NCBI GenBank assembly: GCA_964428935.1
Contig: CAYSAG010000220.1
Location: 1-8,528, forward strand
DNA length: 8,528 bases
Direction of reading: 5' to 3'
Origin: JAADHY01 sp964428935
Lineage (GTDB): Bacteria > Planctomycetota > Planctomycetia > Planctomycetales > Planctomycetaceae
The notes beneath the pieces were generated by a model. The model had not been told where the DNA came from, did no database searches, and saw only the letters and a list, made by a program, of their open reading frames with translations. A program made the position numbers and the translations under genes. The stretch's first letter is position 1. Every line of letters begins with the position of its first letter. Positions 1 to 6,783 of this stretch are shown here, in pieces.

Positions 1-110
1 CTTGCGAAAAAGGCAACGGAGCGTGGGAGAAGAGGCCGTCACGCCGGCCGGGACCGAAAACGGTCTGACCACTGGAACGAGAAGCTCGCCTGCAGCGGCT
101 AGACGTCAAG

Positions 111-154
111 AAAAAACCGACGGCCGCGGCCCCCTGTGGGAACCCAGCCGTCGG
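111..154 (-). terminator. Rho-independent terminator of the efflux operon
   Basis: Read on the minus strand, this is a perfect 8-bp outer stem (CCGACGGC at plus 147-154 and its complement at 117-124). The enclosed segment contains a second self-complementary piece, TGGGTTCCCA. The stem is followed directly by a run of six T residues and then CTT (plus-strand A-tract at 111-116). It lies 46-89 bases beyond the stop of the RND permease gene, where an operon-ending intrinsic terminator is expected. No matching T-tract follows on the plus strand, so it looks unidirectional. Confidence 0.88.
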
Positions 155-199
155 CAGGAAAAAGGGAGCAGCGGTTTTGGGGGTCGTCGCGAGGTGCGA

Positions 200-3100
200 C
201 TACTCGGCGTCATCCAATTGCGGTTGCGGTAGACCGTGACCGGGCTTGTGTGCGTACAGCAACCAGTACACGACGGGCACCAGCAACAGAGTGAAGGCCG
301 TCGAGACAAGCAGCCCGAAGATCAACGCCCAGGCCAATCCCGAAAAGACCGGGTCGAGGGTGATTGGCCAGGCCCCCAACATGGCTGTCCCCGCCGTCAG
401 AAAAATGGGACGAAACCGCACGGCACCGCTCTTGATCAAAGCTTCTCGCAGTGCAGCCGGGTTGAGCAGCCGTTCGTTCGGGGCCGCGCCTTCCTGCTGT
501 CGGAACCGTTCCAGCTCGGCATGGATGAACTCGATCAGCAAGATGGCGTTCCGAGTGGCAATGCCCGACAAGGCGATCATGCCGATCATGGCCGTGGCCG
601 TGAAGAAGACCGGGTTCGGGTACCCGCCTACGGGCACGTTCCACAGCAGGTTCAACAGCCAGAAGCCGGGAAGGATGCCAATGACCGTCAAGGGGATCGA
701 AACCATCAACAGCAGCGGCATGGCGTAGCTGCTGGTTTCCCAAACCAGAAGGATGTAAATGCCCAAGCAGGCCGCGCCGAAGGCAATGCCAAGGTCTCGG
801 AACACGTCCAGCGTGATTTTCCATTCGCCTTCGCCGGACCACACGACTTCAATGCCTTCGCCTTCCGGCGGGTTCTCCCGGACGCGCTTCTGCAAACGGA
901 GGATTGCCTCAGCCGGCGGCCGTCCGGCCATTTCTCCCATGACGTAGCAGACACGACGCAGATTCTTGTGGTAAATGGTCTGGTCCACGCGGCGCCGTTC
1001 GAAGTGTCCCAGCTCGCCGATTGGAACCAGGTCGCCGGTGGCCGATTTGACGCGTAGTTGCTCCAGGTTGGCCAGCGACGACCGCTCGGCCGGCGTCAGC
1101 CGCAGGACAATCGGCAGTTCGTTGACCTCACGCGGCTGGTGCAAGATGCCGGCGCCGGCCTCGGCCGGGTTCTGTTCGCCCGGACTCATGCCGGCCAAGG
1201 CCAATCGCACCGTTGCGGCAATGGCCTGGGTGCTGACGCCGTGCAGCGACGCTTTTTCTCGGTCGACGACGAACACCCACTTTGTCTGCTCGTCTTCGAC
1301 GACGTCGTCCACGTCCACGACGCCGCGTTCGGTTTCCATCAAGCGACGGACGTGCCGAGCCGCTCGCATCAGCTCGTCGTAGCTGGCGCCGGGCGGTCCG
1401 TAAATCTCCGCCACCAAGGTGCTCAGCACCGGCGGTCCGGGCGGCACCTCGACCAGCTTGATGTTCGCGCCGTGACGCTTGGCAATCTCTTGCAAACCGT
1501 TCCGCAGCCGGAGCAGAATTTCGTGACTCTGTTGGACCCGCTCCTTCTTGTGAACCAGATTGACGCGAATGTCGCCGACGTTCGGTCCACGGCGCAAGAA
1601 GTAGTGTCGGACCATTCCGTTGAAGTCCATGGGCGACGAGGTGCCCGCAAAGGTGAGCACGTTGGTGACCTCCGGCGCCGTCCGCAGGTAGGCAGCCAGG
1701 TCCTCAAGCACTGCTTCCGTCTCTTCCAGTGTCGCGCCCTCGGGCATGTCGACGACCACCTGACATTCGTTCTTGTTGTCGAACGGCAGCATTTTCAACG
1801 GCACGCGGCCGGTCACCGCCAACAACGACGAGGCAACGAACAGGCCGGCCGTCGCCAGAATCAATAGCCAAGCCAGCCAGCGGTGGTCGACGAACGGGCT
1901 GACCAACGCTCGGTAAATCTTGTACGTCAGGCTCCTTTCCAGAACGAAGGGCTCTTCTTGTTTGCCGTACTGAGACTTCAGGGCGTGGTAGCTGAGCCAC
2001 GGCGTGACGGTGAAAGCCACCACCATGGACATCAACATGGCCACCGGCACGTTCAGAGCCATGGGGCGCATGTACGGACCCATCATTCCCGTAATGAAGA
2101 ACATGGGCAGGAATGAAACGATGACGGCCAGCGTGGCCAGAATGATGGGTGGCCGCACTTCGTTGACGGCTGTCAAAACCGCTCGCAACGGCGGTTCTTT
2201 CTGCATCCGGAAGTGACGGAAAATGTTTTCGACGTCGACAATCGGGTCGTCGACCACCAGGCCCAGCGACAGAATCAGGGCGAACAACGTGACGCGGTTG
2301 ATGGTGTAACCGGTCAGGTAGTTGATGAGCAAGGTCAGGGCGAAGGTCAGCGGCACGGCAGTGGCGACGACCAGCGCTTCGCGCCAACCCAAAGTCAAGG
2401 CAATCATGCCGACGACAATGACGATGGCCGTCGCCAGCTCGCTGACCAGCTCGTTCACTTTCTCGTTGGCCGTCTCGCCGTAGTCACGGGTGATGACCAC
2501 GTGGACGTCGTCGGGCAAGACGCTTTCTCGGAGCTCCTCCAGGCGCTTTTCGATGGCCCGAGCGACCCAGACGGCGTTGCTGCCCTTCTGTTTGGCCACG
2601 GCAATGGTCACGGCCGGGTAGTCGCGGTTGCGTTCCGGCAGTTGTGCGTCCGGGGCCGTCAGACCGGCGTACTTCGGCAAGTAGCGCCGTTGAGCCTCTT
2701 CGCACTCCGTACAAGCCGGGCCGAAACTGATCCGCGTGTACGTCTCCGGCTCGGCCGGTCCGTCTTCCAACGTCGCGACGTCTCGCAGGTAGACGGGGCG
2801 GCCCGAGTACACGCCCACGACCAGGTTGCCCAGGTCACGAGCGTCTCGGACAAAGGGACCGGTCTCCACGACCGCCTCGACGTTGTTCTTGCTGAACGAG
2901 CCGGAAGGCAAGTTGACGTTCGCGCCTTTCAAGACGTGAACCACTTCCAGTGACGTCACGTTGTGAGCGGTCAGGCGGTCGGGGTCGAGCCGCACGGTGA
3001 TTTGGCGACGACGTCCGCCGACGATTTCGGTTCGTCCGGTCTTCGGAATCGCCTTCAGCTCCAGCTCCAACTGCTCCGCGACCCGTCTCAGCTCGAAGTC

Positions 3101-3592
3101 GCTCAGCCGCTCGCTCCACAACGTCACCATGACAATCGGCACGTCGTCGATTTCGACCGGCTTGACGACCCAAGCGGCGATGCCGGGCGAGACGGCATCG
3201 GTGTTCATGGAAACTTTGTTGTAGAGCTTGACCAGACTGTCCTCGCGGTCCTCGCCCACGTAGAAGCGCACCGTCACAATGGCCATGCCGGGCCGCGACA
3301 TGGAGTAGACGTACTCGACGCCGTCAATCTGGTACAGCATCCGCTCCAGCCGCGACGCCACCAACTGCTCCACTTCCTGAGCCGAAGCACCGGGCACTTG
3401 GACGAACACGTCGGCCATGGGCACGACGATTTGCGGCTCTTCCTCACGCGGTGTCACCAGCAGAGCAACCGCGCCGGCAGTCAACGCCAGCAGAATCAAC
3501 AGCATCGACAGGTTGCCGCGCAGGAAAACCTCCACAATGCGGCTCAACCAACCGTGCCCGTTGTGGCCCTTCTGTCCGTTCTGTCCTGACAT
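200..3592 (-). CDS. RND-family efflux permease (AcrB/HAE-like)
   Basis: Inner-membrane proton-driven pump subunit of a tripartite efflux system; 1130 residues, slightly longer than AcrB-type permeases. One N-terminal membrane helix (about 28-46) leads into a large periplasmic pore/docking domain. A helix bundle follows (about 388-540), then another helix near 570-595, a second periplasmic domain, and a C-terminal helix bundle (about 928-1115). The TM4 proton-relay pair is present as Asp448-Asp449 in LVVDDPIVDVEN. TM11 carries the typical GIATRNAILLIEF motif. The Asp-Asp pattern fits HAE-type drug/organic-solute pumps better than CzcA/CusA metal pumps, but the substrate cannot be read from sequence. 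The start is ATG at 3592, with AGGAG (3600-3604) seven bases upstream. The gene follows the adaptor gene after 95 bases and is almost certainly co-transcribed with it. One oddity is an insertion at about residues 291-322 holding Cys294 and Cys297 (CTEC). Confidence 0.96.
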   Translation of the reverse strand: MSGQNGQKGHNGHGWLSRIVEVFLRGNLSMLLILLALTAGAVALLVTPREEEPQIVVPMADVFVQVPGASAQEVEQLVASRLERMLYQIDGVEYVYSMSRPGMAIVTVRFYVGEDREDSLVKLYNKVSMNTDAVSPGIAAWVVKPVEIDDVPIVMVTLWSERLSDFELRRVAEQLELELKAIPKTGRTEIVGGRRRQITVRLDPDRLTAHNVTSLEVVHVLKGANVNLPSGSFSKNNVEAVVETGPFVRDARDLGNLVVGVYSGRPVYLRDVATLEDGPAEPETYTRISFGPACTECEEAQRRYLPKYAGLTAPDAQLPERNRDYPAVTIAVAKQKGSNAVWVARAIEKRLEELRESVLPDDVHVVITRDYGETANEKVNELVSELATAIVIVVGMIALTLGWREALVVATAVPLTFALTLLINYLTGYTINRVTLFALILSLGLVVDDPIVDVENIFRHFRMQKEPPLRAVLTAVNEVRPPIILATLAVIVSFLPMFFITGMMGPYMRPMALNVPVAMLMSMVVAFTVTPWLSYHALKSQYGKQEEPFVLERSLTYKIYRALVSPFVDHRWLAWLLILATAGLFVASSLLAVTGRVPLKMLPFDNKNECQVVVDMPEGATLEETEAVLEDLAAYLRTAPEVTNVLTFAGTSSPMDFNGMVRHYFLRRGPNVGDIRVNLVHKKERVQQSHEILLRLRNGLQEIAKRHGANIKLVEVPPGPPVLSTLVAEIYGPPGASYDELMRAARHVRRLMETERGVVDVDDVVEDEQTKWVFVVDREKASLHGVSTQAIAATVRLALAGMSPGEQNPAEAGAGILHQPREVNELPIVLRLTPAERSSLANLEQLRVKSATGDLVPIGELGHFERRRVDQTIYHKNLRRVCYVMGEMAGRPPAEAILRLQKRVRENPPEGEGIEVVWSGEGEWKITLDVFRDLGIAFGAACLGIYILLVWETSSYAMPLLLMVSIPLTVIGILPGFWLLNLLWNVPVGGYPNPVFFTATAMIGMIALSGIATRNAILLIEFIHAELERFRQQEGAAPNERLLNPAALREALIKSGAVRFRPIFLTAGTAMLGAWPITLDPVFSGLAWALIFGLLVSTAFTLLLVPVVYWLLYAHKPGHGLPQPQLDDAE

Positions 3593-3645
3593 CGTTCGGC
3601 TCCTGACTGCCCTCGCTGTCTATGTCCGAACCGCCAGTGCTTCGA

Positions 3646-3673
3646 CGGACCGGCCGCGTTGTGCGCCGGTCCG
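3646..3673 (-). repeat. Intercistronic hairpin between adaptor and permease genes
   Basis: Perfect 9-bp inverted repeat: CGGACCGGC at 3646-3654 and GCCGGTCCG at 3665-3673, with a 10-base loop. It sits in the 95-base gap, 14 bases after the adaptor stop and upstream of the permease ribosome-binding site. No T-tract follows on the minus strand, so it is not a classical terminator. A role as an RNA-processing or stability element setting the adaptor:permease ratio is inference only. Confidence 0.5.
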
Positions 3674-3687
3674 CGACACCGGGCGGG

Positions 3688-4794
3688 TTACTTCGGCTTC
3701 GCAACCAGCTCGCCCACCTTCAGGCCCGACAGAATCTCCACCTTGCCGTCGAAATATTGACCCGTGCGGACAAACCGCCGCTTCAAAATCTTCCGACCGT
3801 TCAGCTCGACGACCACGTCCACCAGGTCCAGCTGACCGACCTGCTGGACCGCGTCCGCGTCCACCACCACGTACTCCGCTTCGGCCAACGGAATCGACAA
3901 CCGACCGAACATGCCTCGGTACAGTCCTTCCAACTGGTCCGGTGGCAGTGCAACTTTCACCAAGACGGACCGCGAACGCGCTTCCGCCTGCGGAACAATT
4001 TCCCGAACGGTGCCTTCCATGGTGCGGTCGAGCGACTCGATGTAGACGGGCAGCTTCTGTCCCAGCTTCACTTTCGAAGCCAGCCGTTCTCGCACGCTGG
4101 CGTGCAGTTCCAGTTCCTTCGGGTTGTACAGACTGAGCAGCGGTCGGCCGGGAGCGGCCAGGTCGCCCGGGTCCACCAACCGCTCGGCCACAATGCCGTC
4201 AATCGGCGACGTGATTTGCGTGTAGCTGAGCATGACCCGGACCCGCTGAATCTGCTCGTCCGTCTGCTTCAGCCGGGCCAGAGCCACCTGGTACATGCCT
4301 TCCACCCGGTCGTACTCCTCCTTCGTGACGACTCTCTCGGCGTACATTTTCTCGTAGCGTTCGAAATCCAGTCGCCGGACGCGCAGGTCCGACTCGACGC
4401 CCAGCCGTGCCGCTTCCAGCTCACGCAACTGAGCTTGAATCTCGCGGTCGTCCAGTTGCACCAACAACTGGCCCTTGTGGACGACGTCACTGGCGTTGAC
4501 CCGCACCTCCACGACCGTCGCCAGCACCTTGGCGGCAATTTCGGTCTTGTTGCGAGGCTGTACCGTGCCGACCGCGTCCACGTACTCGGTCCGCCGCAGC
4601 AGCGTCACAGGAACAACCTGTCGCCCCTCGGCCGACCGGTACTGGTAGGGCATTTGCCCGGGGGCAATCTTCTCGTGAAACCACCCGGCCTCCCACGCAA
4701 TGGCCACAGCAACCAAAGCGACTCCGACAACGGGAACCGCCAACCGTACGAAAACTCGAGCCAGGGTTCGGAACAGCTTTCCCATTGCTTCCAC
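3688..4794 (-). CDS. Efflux RND periplasmic adaptor (HlyD/AcrA-type membrane fusion protein)
   Basis: Periplasmic adaptor that links the RND permease encoded just downstream to an outer-membrane channel. The product is 368 residues from GTG at 4794. In order it has an N-terminal membrane anchor (about 12-35, VRLAVPVVGVALVAVAIAW), a lipoyl-type half-motif (TEIAAKVLATVVEVRVN), an alpha-helical hairpin rich in Glu, Arg and Gln (about 110-200), the second lipoyl half (ITSPIDGIVAERLVDPGDLA), a beta-barrel, and a membrane-proximal end stopping at KPK. There is no lipobox, so it is anchored by the helix rather than by lipid. Two starts are possible. GTG at 4794 has AAGGA four bases upstream; ATG at 4785 would shorten the protein by three residues. 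The gene is first in the two-gene operon. No tolC-like gene accompanies it. Confidence 0.94.
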   Translation of the reverse strand: MEAMGKLFRTLARVFVRLAVPVVGVALVAVAIAWEAGWFHEKIAPGQMPYQYRSAEGRQVVPVTLLRRTEYVDAVGTVQPRNKTEIAAKVLATVVEVRVNASDVVHKGQLLVQLDDREIQAQLRELEAARLGVESDLRVRRLDFERYEKMYAERVVTKEEYDRVEGMYQVALARLKQTDEQIQRVRVMLSYTQITSPIDGIVAERLVDPGDLAAPGRPLLSLYNPKELELHASVRERLASKVKLGQKLPVYIESLDRTMEGTVREIVPQAEARSRSVLVKVALPPDQLEGLYRGMFGRLSIPLAEAEYVVVDADAVQQVGQLDLVDVVVELNGRKILKRRFVRTGQYFDGKVEILSGLKVGELVAKPK

Positions 4795-4864
4795 CCCGTC
4801 CTTTTGAAGCCGACTGTTTGACGTTTTGTGTTCGCGACCGACTGTTCGCGTTCGACCCAGGCGA

Positions 4865-4881
4865 GCGGTCGGTTCGACCGC
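4865..4881. repeat. 7-bp inverted repeat upstream of the efflux operon
   Basis: GCGGTCG, three bases (GTT), then CGACCGC. It lies 71-87 bases upstream of the adaptor GTG start, directly next to TTGACT on the minus strand (plus 4884-4889), which resembles a -35 box. No acceptable -10 box follows at 16-19 bases. It may be a regulator-binding site or a leader hairpin; the sequence does not decide this. Confidence 0.35.
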
Positions 4882-5169
4882 CCAGTCAATGGACGAGACC
4901 TGTCGCCCCGTGTTTCCGGTTTTCTTGCCGACACCGGCTACCTTACTGTTCCCGTGGGCAGACCTTGGTTACAAGCGAGCGACGCTCGAAAGGTGCTTGC
5001 GTCCGGACAGCGGCTCTGCACGCTTTGAGTGTCGACGCGGCAGCATGCCGGCTCCACATCAGCTCGCAATGCTCCCGTTCGAGCGACTGGTCGAGCGGCA
5101 CCAACGGCGTACACACGTCGTCAGTCGAAGACACGTGAAGACGTGACGGCAAGGCGTCGCAGCAGCCGG

Positions 5170-5211
5170 CGACCGCGCAGAACAAGAAAAACGGCTTTCC
5201 GACCGCGCAGA
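5170..5211. repeat. Pair of 12-bp direct repeats
   Basis: CGACCGCGCAGA occurs at 5170-5181 and again at 5200-5211, a 30-base period. The spacer, read on the minus strand, contains CGGAAAGCCG followed by TTTTT, which looks like a very weak terminator. With only two copies this could be local duplication or chance in GC-rich DNA. Confidence 0.35.
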
Positions 5212-5382
5212 CGGACAGCCCCGTTCGGCAGCCAAGCAGGTTCACAACTTCCCTCTACTGCCCAGCCCACTCGGTTCACCACAGCCGGCCGTTCGGCAAG
5301 CTGGGGGCAAAGCACGACAAGGCAGGCCGAGCGAGGGCCGTCGTTCGAGCACGCGGGCGTCTTGCCTTCGTCCCGCCCGGAC

Positions 5383-5715
5383 TCAGTCCGCTTCCTGTTC
5401 GAAGGTGAGACCGTCGTCCGCGTCTGTGTGCGGCTGGTCCGGCGACCTCCCTTGGTCAGACGAGGAAGGTCGACGCTTTTCGGAGACCGTCGAGGCCGGC
5501 TGGTCCTTGAGTGTCAAGCGCTCGACCGAGCACGTCTGACTGGCTCAGGTCGGAACGCCCAGACGGGGCAAAATCCACCACTGCAGCGCGAACCAAATCA
5601 CTAGAAAAGCCAGAAAGAACAAAACGTCCATTCGGTTGCCGCCCCCTTCTTGCGAAACGCCGACGGTCGGGCGAGCCGACTCGTCGGAACGGTCCGTTTC
5701 AAATTCCGCCGGCAT
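5383..5715 (-). CDS. Small single-pass membrane protein, candidate selenoprotein (in-frame TGA read as Sec)
   Basis: 110 residues if TGA at 5545-5547 is selenocysteine, 56 if it is a stop. I do not recognise a named family. From ATG 5715 (AGAGGA at 5724-5729, eight bases upstream), an acidic N-terminus (1-28) leads to a membrane helix at 29-49 (MDVLFFLAFLVIWFALQWW) and then LPRLGVPT. The TGA is codon 57, followed by ASQTCSVE, giving Sec57-x4-Cys62, and a polar tail ending LTFEQEAD. The tail codons have GC at third positions in 41 of 53 cases, more than at positions one and two, as coding DNA here should. An internal ATG at 5631 is a second possible start (82 residues). The gene follows the CoA-binding gene after 124 bases, in a cluster headed by thioredoxin, so a membrane-bound thiol/selenol redox role is inferred. 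Alternatives are a 56-residue protein that ends at TGA, or a sequencing error in a Cys codon (TGC/TGT). Confidence 0.66.
5513..5540 (-). promoter_or_regulatory. Candidate bacterial SECIS hairpin
   Basis: On the minus strand, counting U of UGA as base 1, bases 8-11 (GUCA) pair with 32-35 (UGAC). After a small internal loop, bases 15-20 (GUGCUC) pair with 25-30 (GAGCGC), closed by the tetraloop GGUC at 21-24. One pair in the upper stem is U16-G29, so U16 may instead be bulged. In the E. coli fdhF SECIS the SelB-contacted loop is also GGUC at 22-25, with a bulged U at 17. Loop identity, spacing and the U position therefore match closely, while the stem sequence differs. Recognition by this organism's SelB is inferred. 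Confidence 0.6.
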
Positions 5716-5723
5716 GGCCAGCG

Positions 5724-5729
5724 TCCTCT
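5724..5729 (-). promoter_or_regulatory. Ribosome-binding site of the small membrane protein
   Basis: AGAGGA on the minus strand, eight bases before ATG 5715. It favours the long start over the internal ATG at 5631, whose only upstream purine run (AAGGGGG) is ten bases away and less well matched. Confidence 0.6.
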
Positions 5730-5839
5730 TTTGTTGAGTGACCTTCGGTTTGAGCCCAGGTCAAGCGGTTGCGAAACAACGCCCGTCTTTCGCCGCTTGT
5801 TCGTTTGTGGCTCCGGGTGCGTTGTCTCGAACGAGCGGC

Positions 5840-6397
5840 TCAGCGGGACCTTTCCGGACAACCGCCTTCCGCCAGTAGCCGCTGGTGCTCTTGCATCATG
5901 CAGCGGTTCTGGACCACCGTCAACCCCGCCTGTCGCGCTCGCTGTGCCGCTTCGTCGTGGACGACGCCCACTTGCAGCCACACGGCTTTCGCGCCGACTT
6001 CAATGGCCTGCTCGACCACTTCCGGCACGGCGTCGGGTCGGCGGAAGACGTCCACCACGTCGACCGGCTCGGGCACGTCCTTCAAGCTCGCGTAGGCCCG
6101 TTCGCCCAAAACCTCGGTCACGTTCGGGTTGACCGGAATGACTCGGTAGCCCTGTTGCTTCAAGTAGTTGGCCACGCGGTGGCTTTCGCGCTGGGGCTTG
6201 TCCGAAAGTCCGACGACGGCGACCGTGCGAGCTTGGTAGAGCACCAGCCGAATTTCCTCCGGCGAGGCGTTGTGCTTCGGCAGCGGACAGGCCGTCTGCG
6301 ACGGTTCGGCCGCGTGGAGCTTTTCCTCAGACGCCAGGCCGCTCACGGGCCCCGAACGGTCGGAAGTCGGGCGGTGCTGCGAAGGCGGTGTTTCCAC
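5840..6397 (-). CDS. CoA-binding domain protein (YccU-like, Rossmann fold)
   Basis: A 185-residue protein of the small CoA-binding (YccU/CoA_binding_2) family. These are soluble Rossmann-fold proteins related to the CoA-binding domain of succinyl-CoA synthetase; their physiological role is mostly unknown. After an unconserved 45-residue lead, the family core begins at SPEEIRLVLYQA (about 45-56). The nucleotide-binding turn VAVVGLSDKP follows at 59-68, then HRVANYLKQQGYRVIPVNPN, DVVDVFRRPD, AVWLQVGVVHDEAA and the closing NRCMMQEHQRL. All are characteristic segments in the right order. The start is GTG 6397 with a strong GGAGGA (6404-6409) six bases upstream. An alternative GTG at 6433 overlaps the trxA stop as GTGA and adds 12 residues. 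The N-terminal lead is longer than the family norm of about 140 residues. It is the second gene of the trxA cluster, separated from trxA by 32 bases. Confidence 0.9.
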   Translation of the reverse strand: METPPSQHRPTSDRSGPVSGLASEEKLHAAEPSQTACPLPKHNASPEEIRLVLYQARTVAVVGLSDKPQRESHRVANYLKQQGYRVIPVNPNVTEVLGERAYASLKDVPEPVDVVDVFRRPDAVPEVVEQAIEVGAKAVWLQVGVVHDEAAQRARQAGLTVVQNRCMMQEHQRLLAEGGCPERSR

Positions 6398-6403
6398 GAG
6401 TCG

Positions 6404-6409
6404 TCCTCC
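6404..6409 (-). promoter_or_regulatory. Strong Shine-Dalgarno fixing the GTG start of the CoA-binding protein
   Basis: GGAGGA on the minus strand, six bases before GTG 6397. It makes this start preferable to the GTG at 6433, which overlaps the trxA stop but has no comparable motif. Confidence 0.65.
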
Positions 6410-6429
6410 AAGTTTGCCAGCGGTGTTCG

Positions 6430-6783
6430 TCACGGCGTCTTGCGGGTGACGGGGGTTGCCTGAGCGGCCAGCCGAGCGAAGTAGGCCTCGAGCGCGTGCG
6501 GCGGCAAGGCGCCAACGACTCGGTCCACTACTTGGCCGTTGTGGAAAAAGAGCAACGTGGGAACGCCCGAAATTCCGTACTGCTGAGCCAGTCCGTACTC
6601 CTGGTCGACGTCGACCTTCACCACCTTCACCCGTCCCGCGTACTGCTGTGCGAACTGCTCCAGCACCGGAGCAATCAGCCGACACGGTCCGCACCAGACG
6701 GCGTAGAAGTCGACCACAACGGGAAGCTCGGACTGCAACACCTCACGTGCAAAATCGCCAGCCGTTACGTGCTGAACGGTCAT
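6430..6783 (-). CDS. trxA: Thioredoxin
   Basis: Cytoplasmic thiol-disulfide reductant of 117 residues, reduced by thioredoxin reductase, which donates electrons to target proteins. The redox centre WCGPC is at 30-34 (Cys31, Cys34). The buried acid Asp25 precedes it in VVVDFYAVWCGPC, and the cis-proline is Pro75 in GVPTLLFF. The core is full length. A short polar tail (about 108-117, AQATPVTRKTP) runs past the usual C-terminus. The start is ATG 6783 with AAGGAGA (6792-6798) eight bases upstream. The frame stays open further upstream, but those residues are not thioredoxin-like. First gene of a minus-strand cluster with the CoA-binding protein and the candidate selenoprotein. It could supply electrons to the latter, which is inference. 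Confidence 0.97.
   Translation of the reverse strand: MTVQHVTAGDFAREVLQSELPVVVDFYAVWCGPCRLIAPVLEQFAQQYAGRVKVVKVDVDQEYGLAQQYGISGVPTLLFFHNGQVVDRVVGALPPHALEAYFARLAAQATPVTRKTP

Larger units (their letters stand above)
4795..5382. other. Long region without a convincing gene
   Basis: 588 bases between the adaptor gene and the small membrane-protein gene, both on the minus strand. It should hold the efflux operon's promoter and the 3' end of the upstream cluster. Visible structure: two copies of AACAGTCGG on the minus strand (plus 4810-4818 and 4838-4846, 28 bases apart) just upstream of the adaptor start; a 17-base inverted repeat at 4865-4881; and a 12-base direct repeat near 5170-5211. A GC-rich 6-bp hairpin (5354-5359 with 5374-5379) starts three bases beyond the stop at 5383. 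A minus-strand frame from GTG at 5245 to 4943 (100 residues, Cys-rich, GAGGG upstream) is open, but it resembles nothing I know. I see no tRNA and no clear sigma-70 promoter. Confidence 0.6.

Noticed and set aside
236..1057. Long plus-strand frames opposite the permease gene (also near 1058-1867 and 2213-2953)
   Set aside because: They lie antisense to a strongly supported RND gene, have Gln/Arg/His-rich translations typical of GC-rich mirror frames, and show no domain motifs.
3622..4821. 399-codon plus-strand frame covering the adaptor gene
   Set aside because: Complete overlap with the adaptor on the other strand. The translation is rich in His, Gln and Arg with no recognisable fold.
4865..4881. 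GGTTCGA-containing segment considered as a tRNA T-arm (possibly tRNA-Sec)
   Set aside because: No acceptor stem, D-arm or anticodon arm can be assembled around it; it is a simple inverted repeat.
4860..4890. TTGACT as a sigma-70 -35 box for the efflux operon
   Set aside because: No -10-like hexamer occurs at 16-20 bases downstream on the minus strand, so no promoter is annotated.
5029..5604. 191-codon plus-strand frame opposite the candidate selenoprotein
   Set aside because: Arg/Thr/Ser-rich shadow composition, no start signal worth noting, and it is antisense to the better-supported membrane helix.
5601..5981. 126-codon minus-strand frame overlapping the CoA-binding and small membrane genes
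   Set aside because: It runs out of frame through both genes, and its translation is low-information. The membrane helix is in the neighbouring frame.
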